Source: Parahoeflea olei
GTDB lineage: Bacteria > Pseudomonadota > Alphaproteobacteria > Rhizobiales > Rhizobiaceae
Length of the DNA stretch: 64,000 bases
Direction of reading: 5' to 3'
NCBI RefSeq assembly: GCF_001703635.1
Contig: NZ_LQZT01000001.1
Location: 1-64,000, forward strand
This document shows positions 37,866 through 47,239 of this stretch, one piece after another. A program made the position numbers and the translations under genes. The notes under the pieces are model-generated. The model made no database searches and had not been told where the DNA came from. It saw only the letters and a program-made list of their open reading frames with translations. Position 1 is the first letter of the stretch. Each line of letters begins with the position of its first letter.

Positions 37866-38780
37866 ATGGCCCCGATCGGCCATCTCACGCAACCGACGGC
37901 GCGCTTCGACGCGCTGGCCCGCGCCCGCCAGCGCGCGGCGCTGCTGCCCGATTGCCTGGCCGAGGCGCGCCGCGTCGCCAACACCGTGATTGCCGGCTGG
38001 CACGGCCGCCGCAAGCGCGGCATCGGCGAGACCTTCTGGCAGTTCCGGCCCTATGTCGACGGCGAGTCGCTCTCACGCATCGACTGGCGCCGCTCGGCCC
38101 GCGACGATCATCTCTATGTCCGCGACCGCGAATGGGAAGCGGCGCATACGATCTGGCTGTGGGCCGACCAATCGCCCTCGATGCTCTACAAGTCCGACGT
38201 GGCGCTGGTCTCCAAGGAAAGCCGCGCGCTGGTGGTGATGCTGGCGCTGGCGGAGATCCTGTCGCGCTCGGGCGAACGCATCGGCTGCCCGGGCGTGATG
38301 GATCCCGTCGCCTCGCGCAACGCCGCCGAGCGGCTGGCGCTGGCGCTCGCCCACGCGCCGCTGCAATCGCGCCTGCCCGATCTCGGTCAGGTCGGCCGCA
38401 TGAGCGACGTGGTGCTGATATCCGACTTTCTCGATCCAGAGGCAGCACTTGACGGCTGCATCGCGCCCGCCGCGCGGCGCGGGCTGCGCGGACACGCCAT
38501 CGAGATCTGCGATCCGGCCGAGGAGGTGTTCCCCTATTCCGGCCGCACCGAATTCCGCGATCCCGAAACCGGACAAAAGCTCGTGGCCGGCCGCGCCGAG
38601 ACGGTCGCCGCCGACTATCGCCGCGCCTGGCTCGCCCGCCGCGAGGCGCTGGCGCAGGGCGTCCGGCGGCTCGGCTGGAGCTATATCTCCCACCGCACCG
38701 ACCGCCTGGCCTCCGAAGCGCTCGCCGGCGTGCACGGGCATCTGTCGGGCATTCCCGCCGCGCCGCCGGTGACGCCATGA
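37866..38780 (+). CDS. DUF58 domain-containing protein
   Basis: The product is 304 residues. It contains the DUF58 core GIGETFWQFRPYVDGESLSR and WRRSARDDHLYVRDREWEAA, followed by a VWA-like region whose metal site begins WLWADQSPSM (Asp-x-Ser-x-Ser). DUF58 proteins are the usual VWA-type partners of MoxR ATPases. The start lies 4 bases after the MoxR stop, and its stop overlaps the next gene by 4 bases. Confidence 0.92.
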   Translation: MAPIGHLTQPTARFDALARARQRAALLPDCLAEARRVANTVIAGWHGRRKRGIGETFWQFRPYVDGESLSRIDWRRSARDDHLYVRDREWEAAHTIWLWADQSPSMLYKSDVALVSKESRALVVMLALAEILSRSGERIGCPGVMDPVASRNAAERLALALAHAPLQSRLPDLGQVGRMSDVVLISDFLDPEAALDGCIAPAARRGLRGHAIEICDPAEEVFPYSGRTEFRDPETGQKLVAGRAETVAADYRRAWLARREALAQGVRRLGWSYISHRTDRLASEALAGVHGHLSGIPAAPPVTP

Positions 38781-41593
38781 TCGGCGGCCTGCCCCTCGCC
38801 TTCGGCGCCCCGGCAGTGCTGTTTGGACTGCTGGCGCTGCCGGTGATCTGGTGGCTGCTCCGGCTGACCCCGCCGCGTCCGCGGGCCGAGCCCTTTGCGC
38901 CGCTGGCAATCCTGGCCCGCGTGCTCAAGCCCGAGGAAACGCCGTCGCGCAGCCCCTGGTGGCTCACCGCCCTGCGCCTGCTGATCGCGGCGCTGGTGAT
39001 CCTGGCGCTGGCCGAGCCGGTGCTCAATCCGCGCGACCGGGCGCTGTCTGGCGACGGTCCGCTGGTGCTGCTGATCGACAATGGCTGGGCCAGTGCGCCC
39101 GACTGGCAGGCGCGCACGGAAGCAGCCGACATGCTGATCGGCGAAGCCGAAAGCCTCGACCTGCCTGTCTCGCTCGTCTTCACCGCCGACCGCCGGCCCG
39201 ACGCCACGCCCGGCAGCTTCGAGCGGGCGCGCGAACAGTTGCGCGCCGCCCGCCCGCGGCCGCTCCGGCCCGACCGGGGCAGCGCCGTCACCGCGCTGAT
39301 CGCGGCGCTGGGGCAGACCCGCCCCGGCACCATCGCCTACCTCTCGGACGGCGTCGACACGCCTGGCGCCAGCGACGCGCTTGCCCGGCTCGACACGCTC
39401 AACCCCGCTGCGATCCGCGTGATCGGCGTCGAGGAGGCGCAAGCCCTGGCGCTCACCGATGCCGACAACGGCACCGACCGGCTGACCGTGGCGGCAAGCC
39501 GGCTCGGAAACGGCGCGGCCGAAGACTTTTCACTCAGGGCACGCGACGCCAAGGGCCGCGAGATCGCCTCGGGCCGGCTCGCCTTCGCGGACGGCGAGAG
39601 CACGGCCACCGGCGAGATCTCCGCCCCCTTCGAGATCCGCAACGACATCGCCCGTCTCGATGTCGCGGGCATCGAGACCGCCGGCGCGGCACGCCTGCTC
39701 GACGACAGCTTCCGCCGCCGCCGGGTGGCCCTGATCTCGGGTGAGGCCGCCGACGCCGCCCAGCCGCTGCTGTCGCCGCTCTATTACATCAACCGGGCGC
39801 TGTCGCCCTATGCCGACCTGATCGAGGCCGACACCGCCGACATGTCGGTCGCGATCCCCAAGCTGCTGGCGCAATCGCCCGCCGTCATCATCATGGCCGA
39901 TATCGGCGTACTGCCGGCCGATGTGAGCGGACCGCTCGAGGCCTGGATCGATCGCGGCGGCACCCTGATCCGCTTTGCCGGCCCGCGGCTCGCAGCCGCC
40001 CCGGCGGACGATCCGCTGACGCCGGTGCTGCTGCGCAAGGGCGAACGCGAACTCGGCGGGGCGCTCTCCTGGATCGAACCGCAGCCGCTGGCCGATTACC
40101 CGCGCTCGAGCCCCTTTGCCGGCCTGCCCGCCCCGCGCGACGTCACCGTGAGCCGCCAGGTGCTTGCCGAACCCTCGGCCGATCTCGCCAGCCGCACCTG
40201 GGCGAGCCTTGCCGACGGCACGCCGCTCGTCACCGCCGCCGACCGCGGCGCGGGCCGGATCGTGCTGTTCCATGTCACCGCCGAGGCGGGCTGGTCGAAC
40301 CTGCCGATTTCCGGCCATTTCGTCGACATGCTGCGCCGGGCGGTGCAGTTGTCGCGCGCCCTGTCGGGCGGCGGCGAGGCGGGCTCCGGCATCCTGCCGC
40401 CCTGGCGCCTGCTCGACGCCTCGGGCACGCTGCTGCCAGCAGGCGGCGACGCCAAGCCGCTCGACCTGACCGGAGGCGGCACACCGCAGGTCAGCGCCGA
40501 CAACCCGCCCGGCCTCTATGGCGCGGAGGACGGCTTCGTGGCGCTCAACCTGTTCGCTCCCGGCGAAACGCTGGCACCGCTCACCCTTCCCGATTTTGCG
40601 GCTCCGGTCACGCGCGTGCCGGTGGCAGGCGACAGCGCGGTCGATTTCAGGCCCTGGCTGTTCGGGGCCGCGCTCGCGGCGCTGATTGCCGACACGCTGA
40701 TCGTGCTCCTGCTCAATGGCGCGTTCCGCTCGCGCCGGCTGAGGCCCGCCGCGACCACGGCGCTTGCCGTGACGCTCGGCCTTGCGCTTGGGGGCATGGC
40801 CGCGCCGAACCAGGTCCGTGCCCAGGCATTTGACGATGCCCAGCCCGGCGACGCCCAGCTGCTCGAAAGCCTCGACGCCACGCATCTCGCCTATGTCATC
40901 ACCGGCGACGACGAGACCGACGCCACGAGCCGCTCCGGGCTCGACAGCCTGTCGACCTACCTCGCGTCCACGACCGCCCTGGAACCGGGGCCGGCGATCG
41001 GCCTCGACATCGAAACCGACGCCTTGTCGCTCTATCCGCTGATCTACTGGCCGATGAGCGAGGACGCGCCCCTGCCCTCGGCCGCTGCCATCAGCCGCAT
41101 CGACGCCTACATGAAAAGCGGCGGCACGGTGCTGTTCGACACGCGCGACCGGATTGCCGAACTCGGCGGCGGATCGAGCGAACTCACGCTCAGGCTGCAG
41201 CAGATCCTCGCCAATCTCGACATTCCGCCGCTGGAGCCGGTCCCCGCCGACCATGTGCTGACGAAATCCTTCTATCTGCTCGACAATTTCCCCGGCCGCT
41301 ATGCCGACGGCCCCCTGTGGGTGGAGGCAACGCCTCAGCCAGACGAAGCCGCCGAGCGGCCGGCGCGCGCCGGCGACGGCGTGTCCTCGATCCTGATCAC
41401 CGGCAACGACCTGGCCGGCGCCTGGGCGCTCGACGAGACCGGATTTCCGAAATTTTCGACCGTGCCGCCCGATCCCTGGCAGCGCGAATACGCCTTCCGC
41501 GCCGGCGTCAACATCGTCATGTATATGCTGACCGGCAACTACAAGGCCGACCAGGTGCACATTCCCGCCCTGCTCGAACGGTTGGGGCAATGA
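38777..41593 (+). CDS. Large membrane protein: BatA-like N-terminus fused to DUF4159
   Basis: The product is 938 residues. The N-terminal BatA-type segment (about 1-85) has two TM helices (PAVLFGLLALPVIWWLL and LTALRLLIAALVILALAEPV), followed by a VWA-like region starting LVLLIDNGWA. A long extracytoplasmic middle follows. TM helices lie at about 625-648 and 657-675, with a signal-like AQA at the end of the second. The C-terminal DUF4159 domain (about 690-905, YPLIYWPMSEDAPLPS and GGTVLFDTRD) resembles a GATase-like fold. Function is unknown. Confidence 0.88.
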   Translation: MIGGLPLAFGAPAVLFGLLALPVIWWLLRLTPPRPRAEPFAPLAILARVLKPEETPSRSPWWLTALRLLIAALVILALAEPVLNPRDRALSGDGPLVLLIDNGWASAPDWQARTEAADMLIGEAESLDLPVSLVFTADRRPDATPGSFERAREQLRAARPRPLRPDRGSAVTALIAALGQTRPGTIAYLSDGVDTPGASDALARLDTLNPAAIRVIGVEEAQALALTDADNGTDRLTVAASRLGNGAAEDFSLRARDAKGREIASGRLAFADGESTATGEISAPFEIRNDIARLDVAGIETAGAARLLDDSFRRRRVALISGEAADAAQPLLSPLYYINRALSPYADLIEADTADMSVAIPKLLAQSPAVIIMADIGVLPADVSGPLEAWIDRGGTLIRFAGPRLAAAPADDPLTPVLLRKGERELGGALSWIEPQPLADYPRSSPFAGLPAPRDVTVSRQVLAEPSADLASRTWASLADGTPLVTAADRGAGRIVLFHVTAEAGWSNLPISGHFVDMLRRAVQLSRALSGGGEAGSGILPPWRLLDASGTLLPAGGDAKPLDLTGGGTPQVSADNPPGLYGAEDGFVALNLFAPGETLAPLTLPDFAAPVTRVPVAGDSAVDFRPWLFGAALAALIADTLIVLLLNGAFRSRRLRPAATTALAVTLGLALGGMAAPNQVRAQAFDDAQPGDAQLLESLDATHLAYVITGDDETDATSRSGLDSLSTYLASTTALEPGPAIGLDIETDALSLYPLIYWPMSEDAPLPSAAAISRIDAYMKSGGTVLFDTRDRIAELGGGSSELTLRLQQILANLDIPPLEPVPADHVLTKSFYLLDNFPGRYADGPLWVEATPQPDEAAERPARAGDGVSSILITGNDLAGAWALDETGFPKFSTVPPDPWQREYAFRAGVNIVMYMLTGNYKADQVHIPALLERLGQ

Positions 41594-41594
41594 C

Positions 41595-43655
41595 ATGAGC
41601 CTGGCCTTCGATCCCCTGCTGCCCTTGCCGCTGCTCGTGGCCCTCGCGCTGATCGCCGTCCTGCTCGTCGGCTGGGCGCTCCTCAAGCGCATGCGCGGCG
41701 CGGCGCTCAGGGCCCTGGCGCTTGCCGCGCTGGTGCTGGCGCTCGCCAATCCCGTGGCCAATTTCGAGGACCGCGAACCGCTCACCAGCGTCGTCGCCAT
41801 CGTCGTCGACCGAAGCCCGAGCCAGTTGAACGGCGACCGCACCGCGCGCACCGACGCCGCGCTCAAGGCGCTGACCGAGCGGTTGTCGCGCTACCCGGCT
41901 TTCGAGACCCGGATCATCGAGGCCGTGGACGACCCCGATGCGCAGTCGCCTTCCACCCGGCTGTTCGAGGCGCTTGCCTCGGGCATCCGCGACATTCCCA
42001 GCGCACGGCTGGCCGGGGCGGTGATGATCACCGACGGCCAGGTGCACGACGTGCCGGGCTCGGTCGCGGCCTTGGGTCTCGACGCGCCGCTGCACGGCCT
42101 CATCGTCGGCGAGGAAGGCGAAACCGACCGGCGGGTCGAGGTGGTGCGCAGCCCGCGCTTCGGCATCGTCGGCGAGGATCAGGAAATCGTCTTCCGGGTC
42201 AGCGAAGACGGCGTCACAACGCCGGGAGCCGTCGATGTCACCGTACGCGTCAATGGCGAGACGGTCGCGACCGAAACCGCCATTCCCGGCCAGGAAACCT
42301 CGTTCTACATGAACGTCCCGCGCGGCGGCGAGAATGTCGTCGAATTCGCGGTCGCCCCGCTCGAAGGCGAAGTCACCACCGCCAACAACCACGCCGTCGC
42401 CCTGATCGAGGGCATCCGCGAAAACCTGCGCGTGCTCCTGGTCTCCGGCTCGCCGCATTCGGGCGAACGGGCCTGGCGCAACCTCTTGAAATCCGACGCC
42501 TCGGTGGATCTGGTGCATTTCACCATCCTGCGCCCGCCGGAAAAGCAGGACGGCACGCCGATCTCCGAACTGTCGCTGATCGCCTTTCCGACCCGCGAGC
42601 TGTTCGTCGAGAAGATCGACGAATTCGACCTGATCATCTTCGACCGCTACCAGAACCGCGGCGTGCTGCCGGTGCTCTATTACGATTACATCGCCCGCTA
42701 TGTGGAAGACGGCGGCGCGCTGCTGGTCGCCGCCGGGCCGGAACTCGCGGGCATCGAATCGATCGCAGAAACCCCGCTTGCACCTGCGCTGCCGGCAATG
42801 CCGACCGGCGAAGTCACCAATGCCGGCTACTATCCGCGGCTTTCCGACGACGGCAAGCGTCACCCGGTGACCCGCGACCTGCCCGGCGGCGCAAGCGAGC
42901 CGCCCGCCTGGGGCCGCTGGTTCCGCACCGTGGGCGTGGGCGAGACGGTGGGCGACACGGTGATGCGCGGCGCCGACGGTGCGCCGCTGCTGGTGCTCAA
43001 CCGCTACGGAGAAGGCCGGGTGGCGATGCTGCTCTCCGATCACGGCTGGCTGTGGTCGCGCGGCTTCGAGGGCGGCGGGCCGCATGTGGCGCTCTACCGC
43101 CGCATCGCCCACTGGCTGATGAAGGAACCCTCGCTCGAGGAAGAGGCGTTGCGCGCCTCCGCGGCCGGGCGGCGGCTGGTGATCGAGCGCCAGACCATGG
43201 CGGACACGACCGGCCCCGCCACCCTGACCCTGCCCTCGGGCGAAACCCGCGAGGTCGAGCTTCAGCCGGCCGGGGACGGCCTGTTCCGTGCCGAACTGAT
43301 CCTCGACCAGCCCGGCCTCGTGGAGGTGACCTCGGGCGACCTGCGCACCCTCACCCATGTCGGCGCCGTCGACGCGCCCGAATTCCGGGCAACCGTGTCC
43401 ACGCCCGACATCATCGCCCCGGTCTCGGATGAAACCGGCGGTCTGACAGTGCGGGTCAACGCCGAGGCGTCCAACCTGCCGCAGATCCTGCCCACGCGCT
43501 CAGCCGCGATCAATGCCGGCGACCGCATGGGTCTGCGCGCCAGCAGCGAAAGCGTGCTCAAGGGCGTGCGCTCGGTGCCGCTGTTCGGTGGCTTCCTGGG
43601 CCTCGCGCTGCTGATCATGGCGCTTGGCGCCACCTGGTTCCGCGAAGGACGCTGA
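41595..43655 (+). CDS. VWA/glutamine amidotransferase-like membrane protein
   Basis: The product is 686 residues. Two N-terminal TM helices (LLVALALIAVLLVGWALL and LRALALAALVLALANPV) precede a VWA-like strand with VAIVVDRSPSQ. A domain resembling class I glutamine amidotransferases (about 275-500; LRVLLVSGSPHSGERAWRN, DLIIFDRYQNRG) follows without an obvious catalytic Cys. Beta-rich C-terminal modules and a final TM helix (GGFLGLALLIMALGATWF) complete it. It begins 1 base after the DUF4159 gene and is the last gene of the MoxR block. Confidence 0.85.
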   Translation: MSLAFDPLLPLPLLVALALIAVLLVGWALLKRMRGAALRALALAALVLALANPVANFEDREPLTSVVAIVVDRSPSQLNGDRTARTDAALKALTERLSRYPAFETRIIEAVDDPDAQSPSTRLFEALASGIRDIPSARLAGAVMITDGQVHDVPGSVAALGLDAPLHGLIVGEEGETDRRVEVVRSPRFGIVGEDQEIVFRVSEDGVTTPGAVDVTVRVNGETVATETAIPGQETSFYMNVPRGGENVVEFAVAPLEGEVTTANNHAVALIEGIRENLRVLLVSGSPHSGERAWRNLLKSDASVDLVHFTILRPPEKQDGTPISELSLIAFPTRELFVEKIDEFDLIIFDRYQNRGVLPVLYYDYIARYVEDGGALLVAAGPELAGIESIAETPLAPALPAMPTGEVTNAGYYPRLSDDGKRHPVTRDLPGGASEPPAWGRWFRTVGVGETVGDTVMRGADGAPLLVLNRYGEGRVAMLLSDHGWLWSRGFEGGGPHVALYRRIAHWLMKEPSLEEEALRASAAGRRLVIERQTMADTTGPATLTLPSGETREVELQPAGDGLFRAELILDQPGLVEVTSGDLRTLTHVGAVDAPEFRATVSTPDIIAPVSDETGGLTVRVNAEASNLPQILPTRSAAINAGDRMGLRASSESVLKGVRSVPLFGGFLGLALLIMALGATWFREGR

Positions 43656-43682
43656 GCGCCCCCCGGACGGAGGCGCCCCCGT

Positions 43683-44522
43683 TCAGGCCTTCATGATCAT
43701 CACGCCGCAGGCGATGGCGCCGGCGGAGGCCCAGCGCCAGCCGCTGACCGGCTCGCGCAGGACCAGCGCCGCAATGATGACCGCGAACAGGATGCTCGAC
43801 TCGCGCAGCGCCGCAACGAGGGCGATCGGCGCCTGGGTAAAGGCCCAGACCGCAATCCAGTAGGAGCCCAGGGACATGGCCCCCGCCGCAATGCCGGTCT
43901 TCCAGGCCGGCGCCATCGCCGAAAACGCCGCCGGGCCGCGCGCCCATGCCGCATAGGCGATCATGCCCAGCGCATCGCCCACCACCATCCAGAGAATGAA
44001 GCCGGAGGACGTGCCGGCAACGCGCGCGCCGATGCCATCGACCAGCGTGTAGCTGGCCGTGAAGACCGCGGTGCCGATCGCGTAGAACAGCGCCTTGCCG
44101 CCCATGCGCCGGCCCGATCCCCCCTTCACGGCCATCGCCACGATCCCCAGGGAAATCGCCAGAATGGCAAGCAGCGCAGAGGGCGCAAACGACACCCCGA
44201 GAAAGGCAAACGAGACGACCGTGACGATCAGCGGCGCGGTGCCGCGGGCCAGCGGATAGGCCTGACTGAGGTCCGCATGGGCATAGGCCTCGACCAGAAA
44301 CAGCTTGTATCCGACATGCAGCGCGGCCGCCGCGACGATCCAGGGCCAGGCCTCCGTGGCCGGCTGGGAGACGAAGGGCAGGATCGGCAAGGCGATCACC
44401 GCCTGCACCACCGCCAGCAAGAGCACGGTCGCGCCCCGGTCGAGGCCGAGCTTGACCACCGAGTTCCACCCGGCATGAAGCAGGGCAGCGGCAAGGACCG
44501 CGGCGAAGACGTGATTTTCCAT
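43683..44522 (-). CDS. EamA/DMT-family transporter
   Basis: This 279-residue drug/metabolite transporter has ten predicted TM helices in two EamA repeats. The first repeat has the LLHAGWNSVVKLGL start and QAYPLARGTAPLIVTVVSF. The second has LVAALRESSILFAVIIAALV and the end CGVMIMKA. Substrates of such proteins are amino acids or other metabolites and cannot be assigned. ATG 44522 has TGGAGG. It starts 2 bases after the DUF1127 stop, so the pair is co-transcribed and divergent from a LysR regulator. Confidence 0.88.
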   Translation of the reverse strand: MENHVFAAVLAAALLHAGWNSVVKLGLDRGATVLLLAVVQAVIALPILPFVSQPATEAWPWIVAAAALHVGYKLFLVEAYAHADLSQAYPLARGTAPLIVTVVSFAFLGVSFAPSALLAILAISLGIVAMAVKGGSGRRMGGKALFYAIGTAVFTASYTLVDGIGARVAGTSSGFILWMVVGDALGMIAYAAWARGPAAFSAMAPAWKTGIAAGAMSLGSYWIAVWAFTQAPIALVAALRESSILFAVIIAALVLREPVSGWRWASAGAIACGVMIMKA

Positions 44523-44524
44523 CG

Positions 44525-44719
44525 TTACCTCCAGAACGGGCGAGCGATTTCGCGAGCCCGCTGGGCCTGCGTCAGCCCGACATCGGCAAGCTCTTCGCGC
44601 GTCAGGCGGGCAAGCGCGCGGCGCGTCGTCCAGTTGCGCCACCAGAGTGATAAAATCTCACGAGAAAGCTGAGCGGAAAGGCTTGCATCGAAGCGATGGA
44701 CGCTGTTTTCATAGGTCAT
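44525..44719 (-). CDS. DUF1127 small protein
   Basis: The product is 64 residues. The C-terminal DUF1127 (YjiS-like) motif is plain: RNWTTRRALARLTREELADV followed by GLTQAQRAREIARPFW. Such Arg-rich mini-proteins are very numerous in Hyphomicrobiales, and some affect phosphate or RNA metabolism. It precedes an EamA transporter gene by 2 bases and is divergent from a LysR-type regulator, which may control both. Confidence 0.9.
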   Translation of the reverse strand: MTYENSVHRFDASLSAQLSREILSLWWRNWTTRRALARLTREELADVGLTQAQRAREIARPFWR

Positions 44720-44791
44720 GCAGTCTTATAGGGACATCTGCACCACCGTGAAAAACGATAGTTTCTCGACTTCCATGTGAGCTAACCGCAC

Positions 44792-45664
44792 ATGAAACGC
44801 AGCCTTCTTCCCCTCAATGCGCTCCGGGCCTTCGAAGCCACGATGCGGCACGGGCAGATGAAGCGCGCCGCCGAGGAGCTCGGGGTGACCTATGGCGCGG
44901 TGAGCCGGCAGGTGAGAAGCCTCGAAGACAGTCTCGGCGTGGTTCTGTTCGAGGGACCGCGCAACAGGCTCACACCGACCCAGGCCGCGCGCGAGATGCA
45001 ACCCGCGCTGCAGGAGGCCTTCGACAGGATGGAGGCGGCGGTCTCGCATGTCATGCATCGCGACCGCCGCACGCTCGACGTCTCCTGCCTGAGCACGCTG
45101 GCGATGCGCTGGCTGATCCCCAACCTGTTCGATTTTCAGGAGCGGCACCCCGAGATCAAGGTGCGGATGACCGCCGATGACGGCCCGGTCGACTTCGCCC
45201 GGCAGAGCCTTGACGTGGCGGTCCGCGTCGGCACCGGCCCCTGGGATCCGGCAAGTAGCACGGATCTGTTTGCCGACGAAACCGGCCCGGTGCTGAGCCC
45301 GAAACTGATGGGCGACAACCGGGCGGCAGACTGGACCGCCCTGTCCGGCCTGCCCTTGCTTCACACCAAAACCCGCCCATCCGCCTGGGCGGACTGGTGC
45401 CAGGCCTCCCGCCTGCCGCTGCCGGCGGGCGGGCAGGAATACGAACATTTCTATTTCATGCTGGAAGCCGCGACAGCCGGTCTCGGCATCGGCATCGCGC
45501 CCGAGATCCTGGTCCGCGCCGACATTCGCGCCGGGCGCCTGATTGCGCCATTCGGGTTCCGCCCCTCCGGCCAGACCTATGTGGCACTGGCTCCTGCCCG
45601 CCCGGAGCCGGCTGCAACCCTCTTCATCCGCTGGCTCAGGGACACGGCCCGGGCAAAGCCGTGA
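44792..45664 (+). CDS. LysR-family transcriptional regulator, GcvA-like
   Basis: The product is 290 residues. The N-terminal winged helix (PLNALRAFEATMRHGQMKRA, then ELGVTYGAVSRQVRSLE) is of the GcvA subgroup. The effector domain (about 92-290) has LDVSCLSTLAMRWLIPNLFD and LDVAVRVGTG, typical of the PBP2 fold. The divergent DUF1127/EamA operon, 72 bases between starts, is the probable target. The effector is unknown. Confidence 0.92.
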   Translation: MKRSLLPLNALRAFEATMRHGQMKRAAEELGVTYGAVSRQVRSLEDSLGVVLFEGPRNRLTPTQAAREMQPALQEAFDRMEAAVSHVMHRDRRTLDVSCLSTLAMRWLIPNLFDFQERHPEIKVRMTADDGPVDFARQSLDVAVRVGTGPWDPASSTDLFADETGPVLSPKLMGDNRAADWTALSGLPLLHTKTRPSAWADWCQASRLPLPAGGQEYEHFYFMLEAATAGLGIGIAPEILVRADIRAGRLIAPFGFRPSGQTYVALAPARPEPAATLFIRWLRDTARAKP

Positions 45665-45729
45665 CAGGCTGACCGCGCCGCCGGTCGGGAAACCGCTCCC
45701 GGCCCCGGCAGCCGGCGCATGGGGGTCGC

Positions 45730-47235
45730 TCAGCTCGCCTTGGGCAGGCGTGCGTCGCCATCCTCGTCGAGGAAATAGCTCATCTGGTCTTCTGCCCAGG
45801 CCTTGATGCCATAGCGTTCGACCGTTTCGCGCAGCATCTTCATGCGCTGCCGGCGTTCCTGCTCGGGCATGGCCAGCGCCTGTTCGATGGCGGTATCCAT
45901 CGAGCGGTGCGAGAACGGGTTGGTGATCACGGCGGAGGACAGTTCCACGGCGGCGCCGGCGAATTCGGAGAGCACCAGCACACCGTCGCCATCGGTGCGC
46001 GCGGCTGCATATTCCTTGCAGACGAGGTTCATCCCGTCGGCGAGCGGCGTGATCCAGCAGACATCGGCCACCTGGTAATAGGCCACCAGGTCCTTGAACG
46101 GCACGGCGGTCGAGATCAGCGCCACCGGCTGCCATTCGAACGAACCGAAGCTGCCATTGATGCGGCCCGCGACCTGCTCGATCTCGCCCTGGATTTCCTC
46201 ATAGGCGGTCATCGAGCGGTTGGCGCCGACCGAGACATGCATCAGCCGGACCTTGCCGTGCAGGTCGGGCCGCGACTGCAACAGCCGCTCGAAGCTTTCG
46301 AGCTGCTGCACGCCACCCTTGGTGTAGTCGGTGCGGCCGACCGACAGGATCAGCTTGCAGTCATCTCCGAGTTCCTGGCGGATCGCCGCCGCATTTTCAC
46401 GGGTTTCCTTGTCGGTCGCGCGCGCCTGGATGAAATCCCAGTCGATGCCGACCGGCGAACTCGAGATCCGGATGCTGCGGCCCTGATACATCACCGCCTC
46501 CGGTACCCGCCGGTCCGACAGCGCCGTGCCTTCCCAGACGAAATCGGGATTGACGTCCTTGCGCGTGACCGGCCCGACTTCGAGCAGGCTCTGGGCCACA
46601 TGCACGAAATTGACCGCATAGCGCGGGATGTGGAACCCGACCACGTCGCAGGCAAGCAGGCTGTCGACGATCTCGCGCCGCCACGGCAGCACGTTGAACA
46701 TGTCGGCCGAGGGAAACGGCGTGTGATGGAAGAAGGAGATCCTGACGTCCGGCCTGAGCTTCCTCAGATAGCCCGGCACGAGCCAGAGATTGTAGTCATG
46801 AACCCAGACCACGGCGCCAGGTGCTGCTTCGGCGGCGGCAGCTTCGGCAAAGGCCCAGTTGACCTCGCGGAAGGTCGGCCAGTCGACCGGGTCGTAATTG
46901 TAGCGTTCCTTGAAGGAATGCAGGATCGGCCAGAACGCCTCTTTCGAGGTGATGTGGTAGAAGCTCGACACCTGGTCCGGTGTCAGCGGCAGTCGCGTGA
47001 CCGAATATTTGCCATAGGAATCCTCGATCTCGATGACGCGTTCGAAATCCGGATTGGCGGCGTCCTCGGCAAATTTCCAGGCAACCCAGGCGCCCTTGTC
47101 GACCCGGCCGAAAAAGCCTTTCAGCGTCGGCACGATGCCGTTCGGGCTCTTGTTTTCCTTGAAAACGATCTTGCCGTTTTCCTCAACCTCTTCATAGGGC
47201 TGACGATGGTAGACAATGACGAGATCACTGGCCAT
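45730..47235 (-). CDS. ggpS: Glucosylglycerol-phosphate synthase (GT20)
   Basis: The product is 501 residues. It starts with LVIVYHRQPYEEV and SPNGIVPTLKGFF, the GgpS-type N-terminus, rather than the SNRV/GGL start of trehalose-phosphate synthase OtsA. GT20 core motifs are VWVHDYNLWLVPGYL, FFHHTPFPSADMF, LSVGRTDYTKG and LADGMNLVCKEY. GgpS joins ADP-glucose and glycerol-3-phosphate. It lies 4 bases after a HAD phosphatase gene, with gpsA before that, which fits glucosylglycerol synthesis. An OtsA-like activity is the main alternative. Confidence 0.85.
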   Translation of the reverse strand: MASDLVIVYHRQPYEEVEENGKIVFKENKSPNGIVPTLKGFFGRVDKGAWVAWKFAEDAANPDFERVIEIEDSYGKYSVTRLPLTPDQVSSFYHITSKEAFWPILHSFKERYNYDPVDWPTFREVNWAFAEAAAAEAAPGAVVWVHDYNLWLVPGYLRKLRPDVRISFFHHTPFPSADMFNVLPWRREIVDSLLACDVVGFHIPRYAVNFVHVAQSLLEVGPVTRKDVNPDFVWEGTALSDRRVPEAVMYQGRSIRISSSPVGIDWDFIQARATDKETRENAAAIRQELGDDCKLILSVGRTDYTKGGVQQLESFERLLQSRPDLHGKVRLMHVSVGANRSMTAYEEIQGEIEQVAGRINGSFGSFEWQPVALISTAVPFKDLVAYYQVADVCWITPLADGMNLVCKEYAAARTDGDGVLVLSEFAGAAVELSSAVITNPFSHRSMDTAIEQALAMPEQERRQRMKMLRETVERYGIKAWAEDQMSYFLDEDGDARLPKAS

Positions 47236-47239
47236 GTAA

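Noticed and set aside
39530-43358. Long minus-strand open frames opposite the DUF4159 and VWA-like genes
   Set aside because: Shadow frames with skewed composition; the plus-strand genes have recognised domains, coupling and membrane segments.
45730-47235. Calling the GT20 enzyme trehalose-6-phosphate synthase (otsA)
   Set aside because: The N-terminus has the GgpS-type YHRQPYEEV and SPNGIVPTL rather than the OtsA start, and the neighbours supply glycerol-3-phosphate. The alternative is kept as a caveat.
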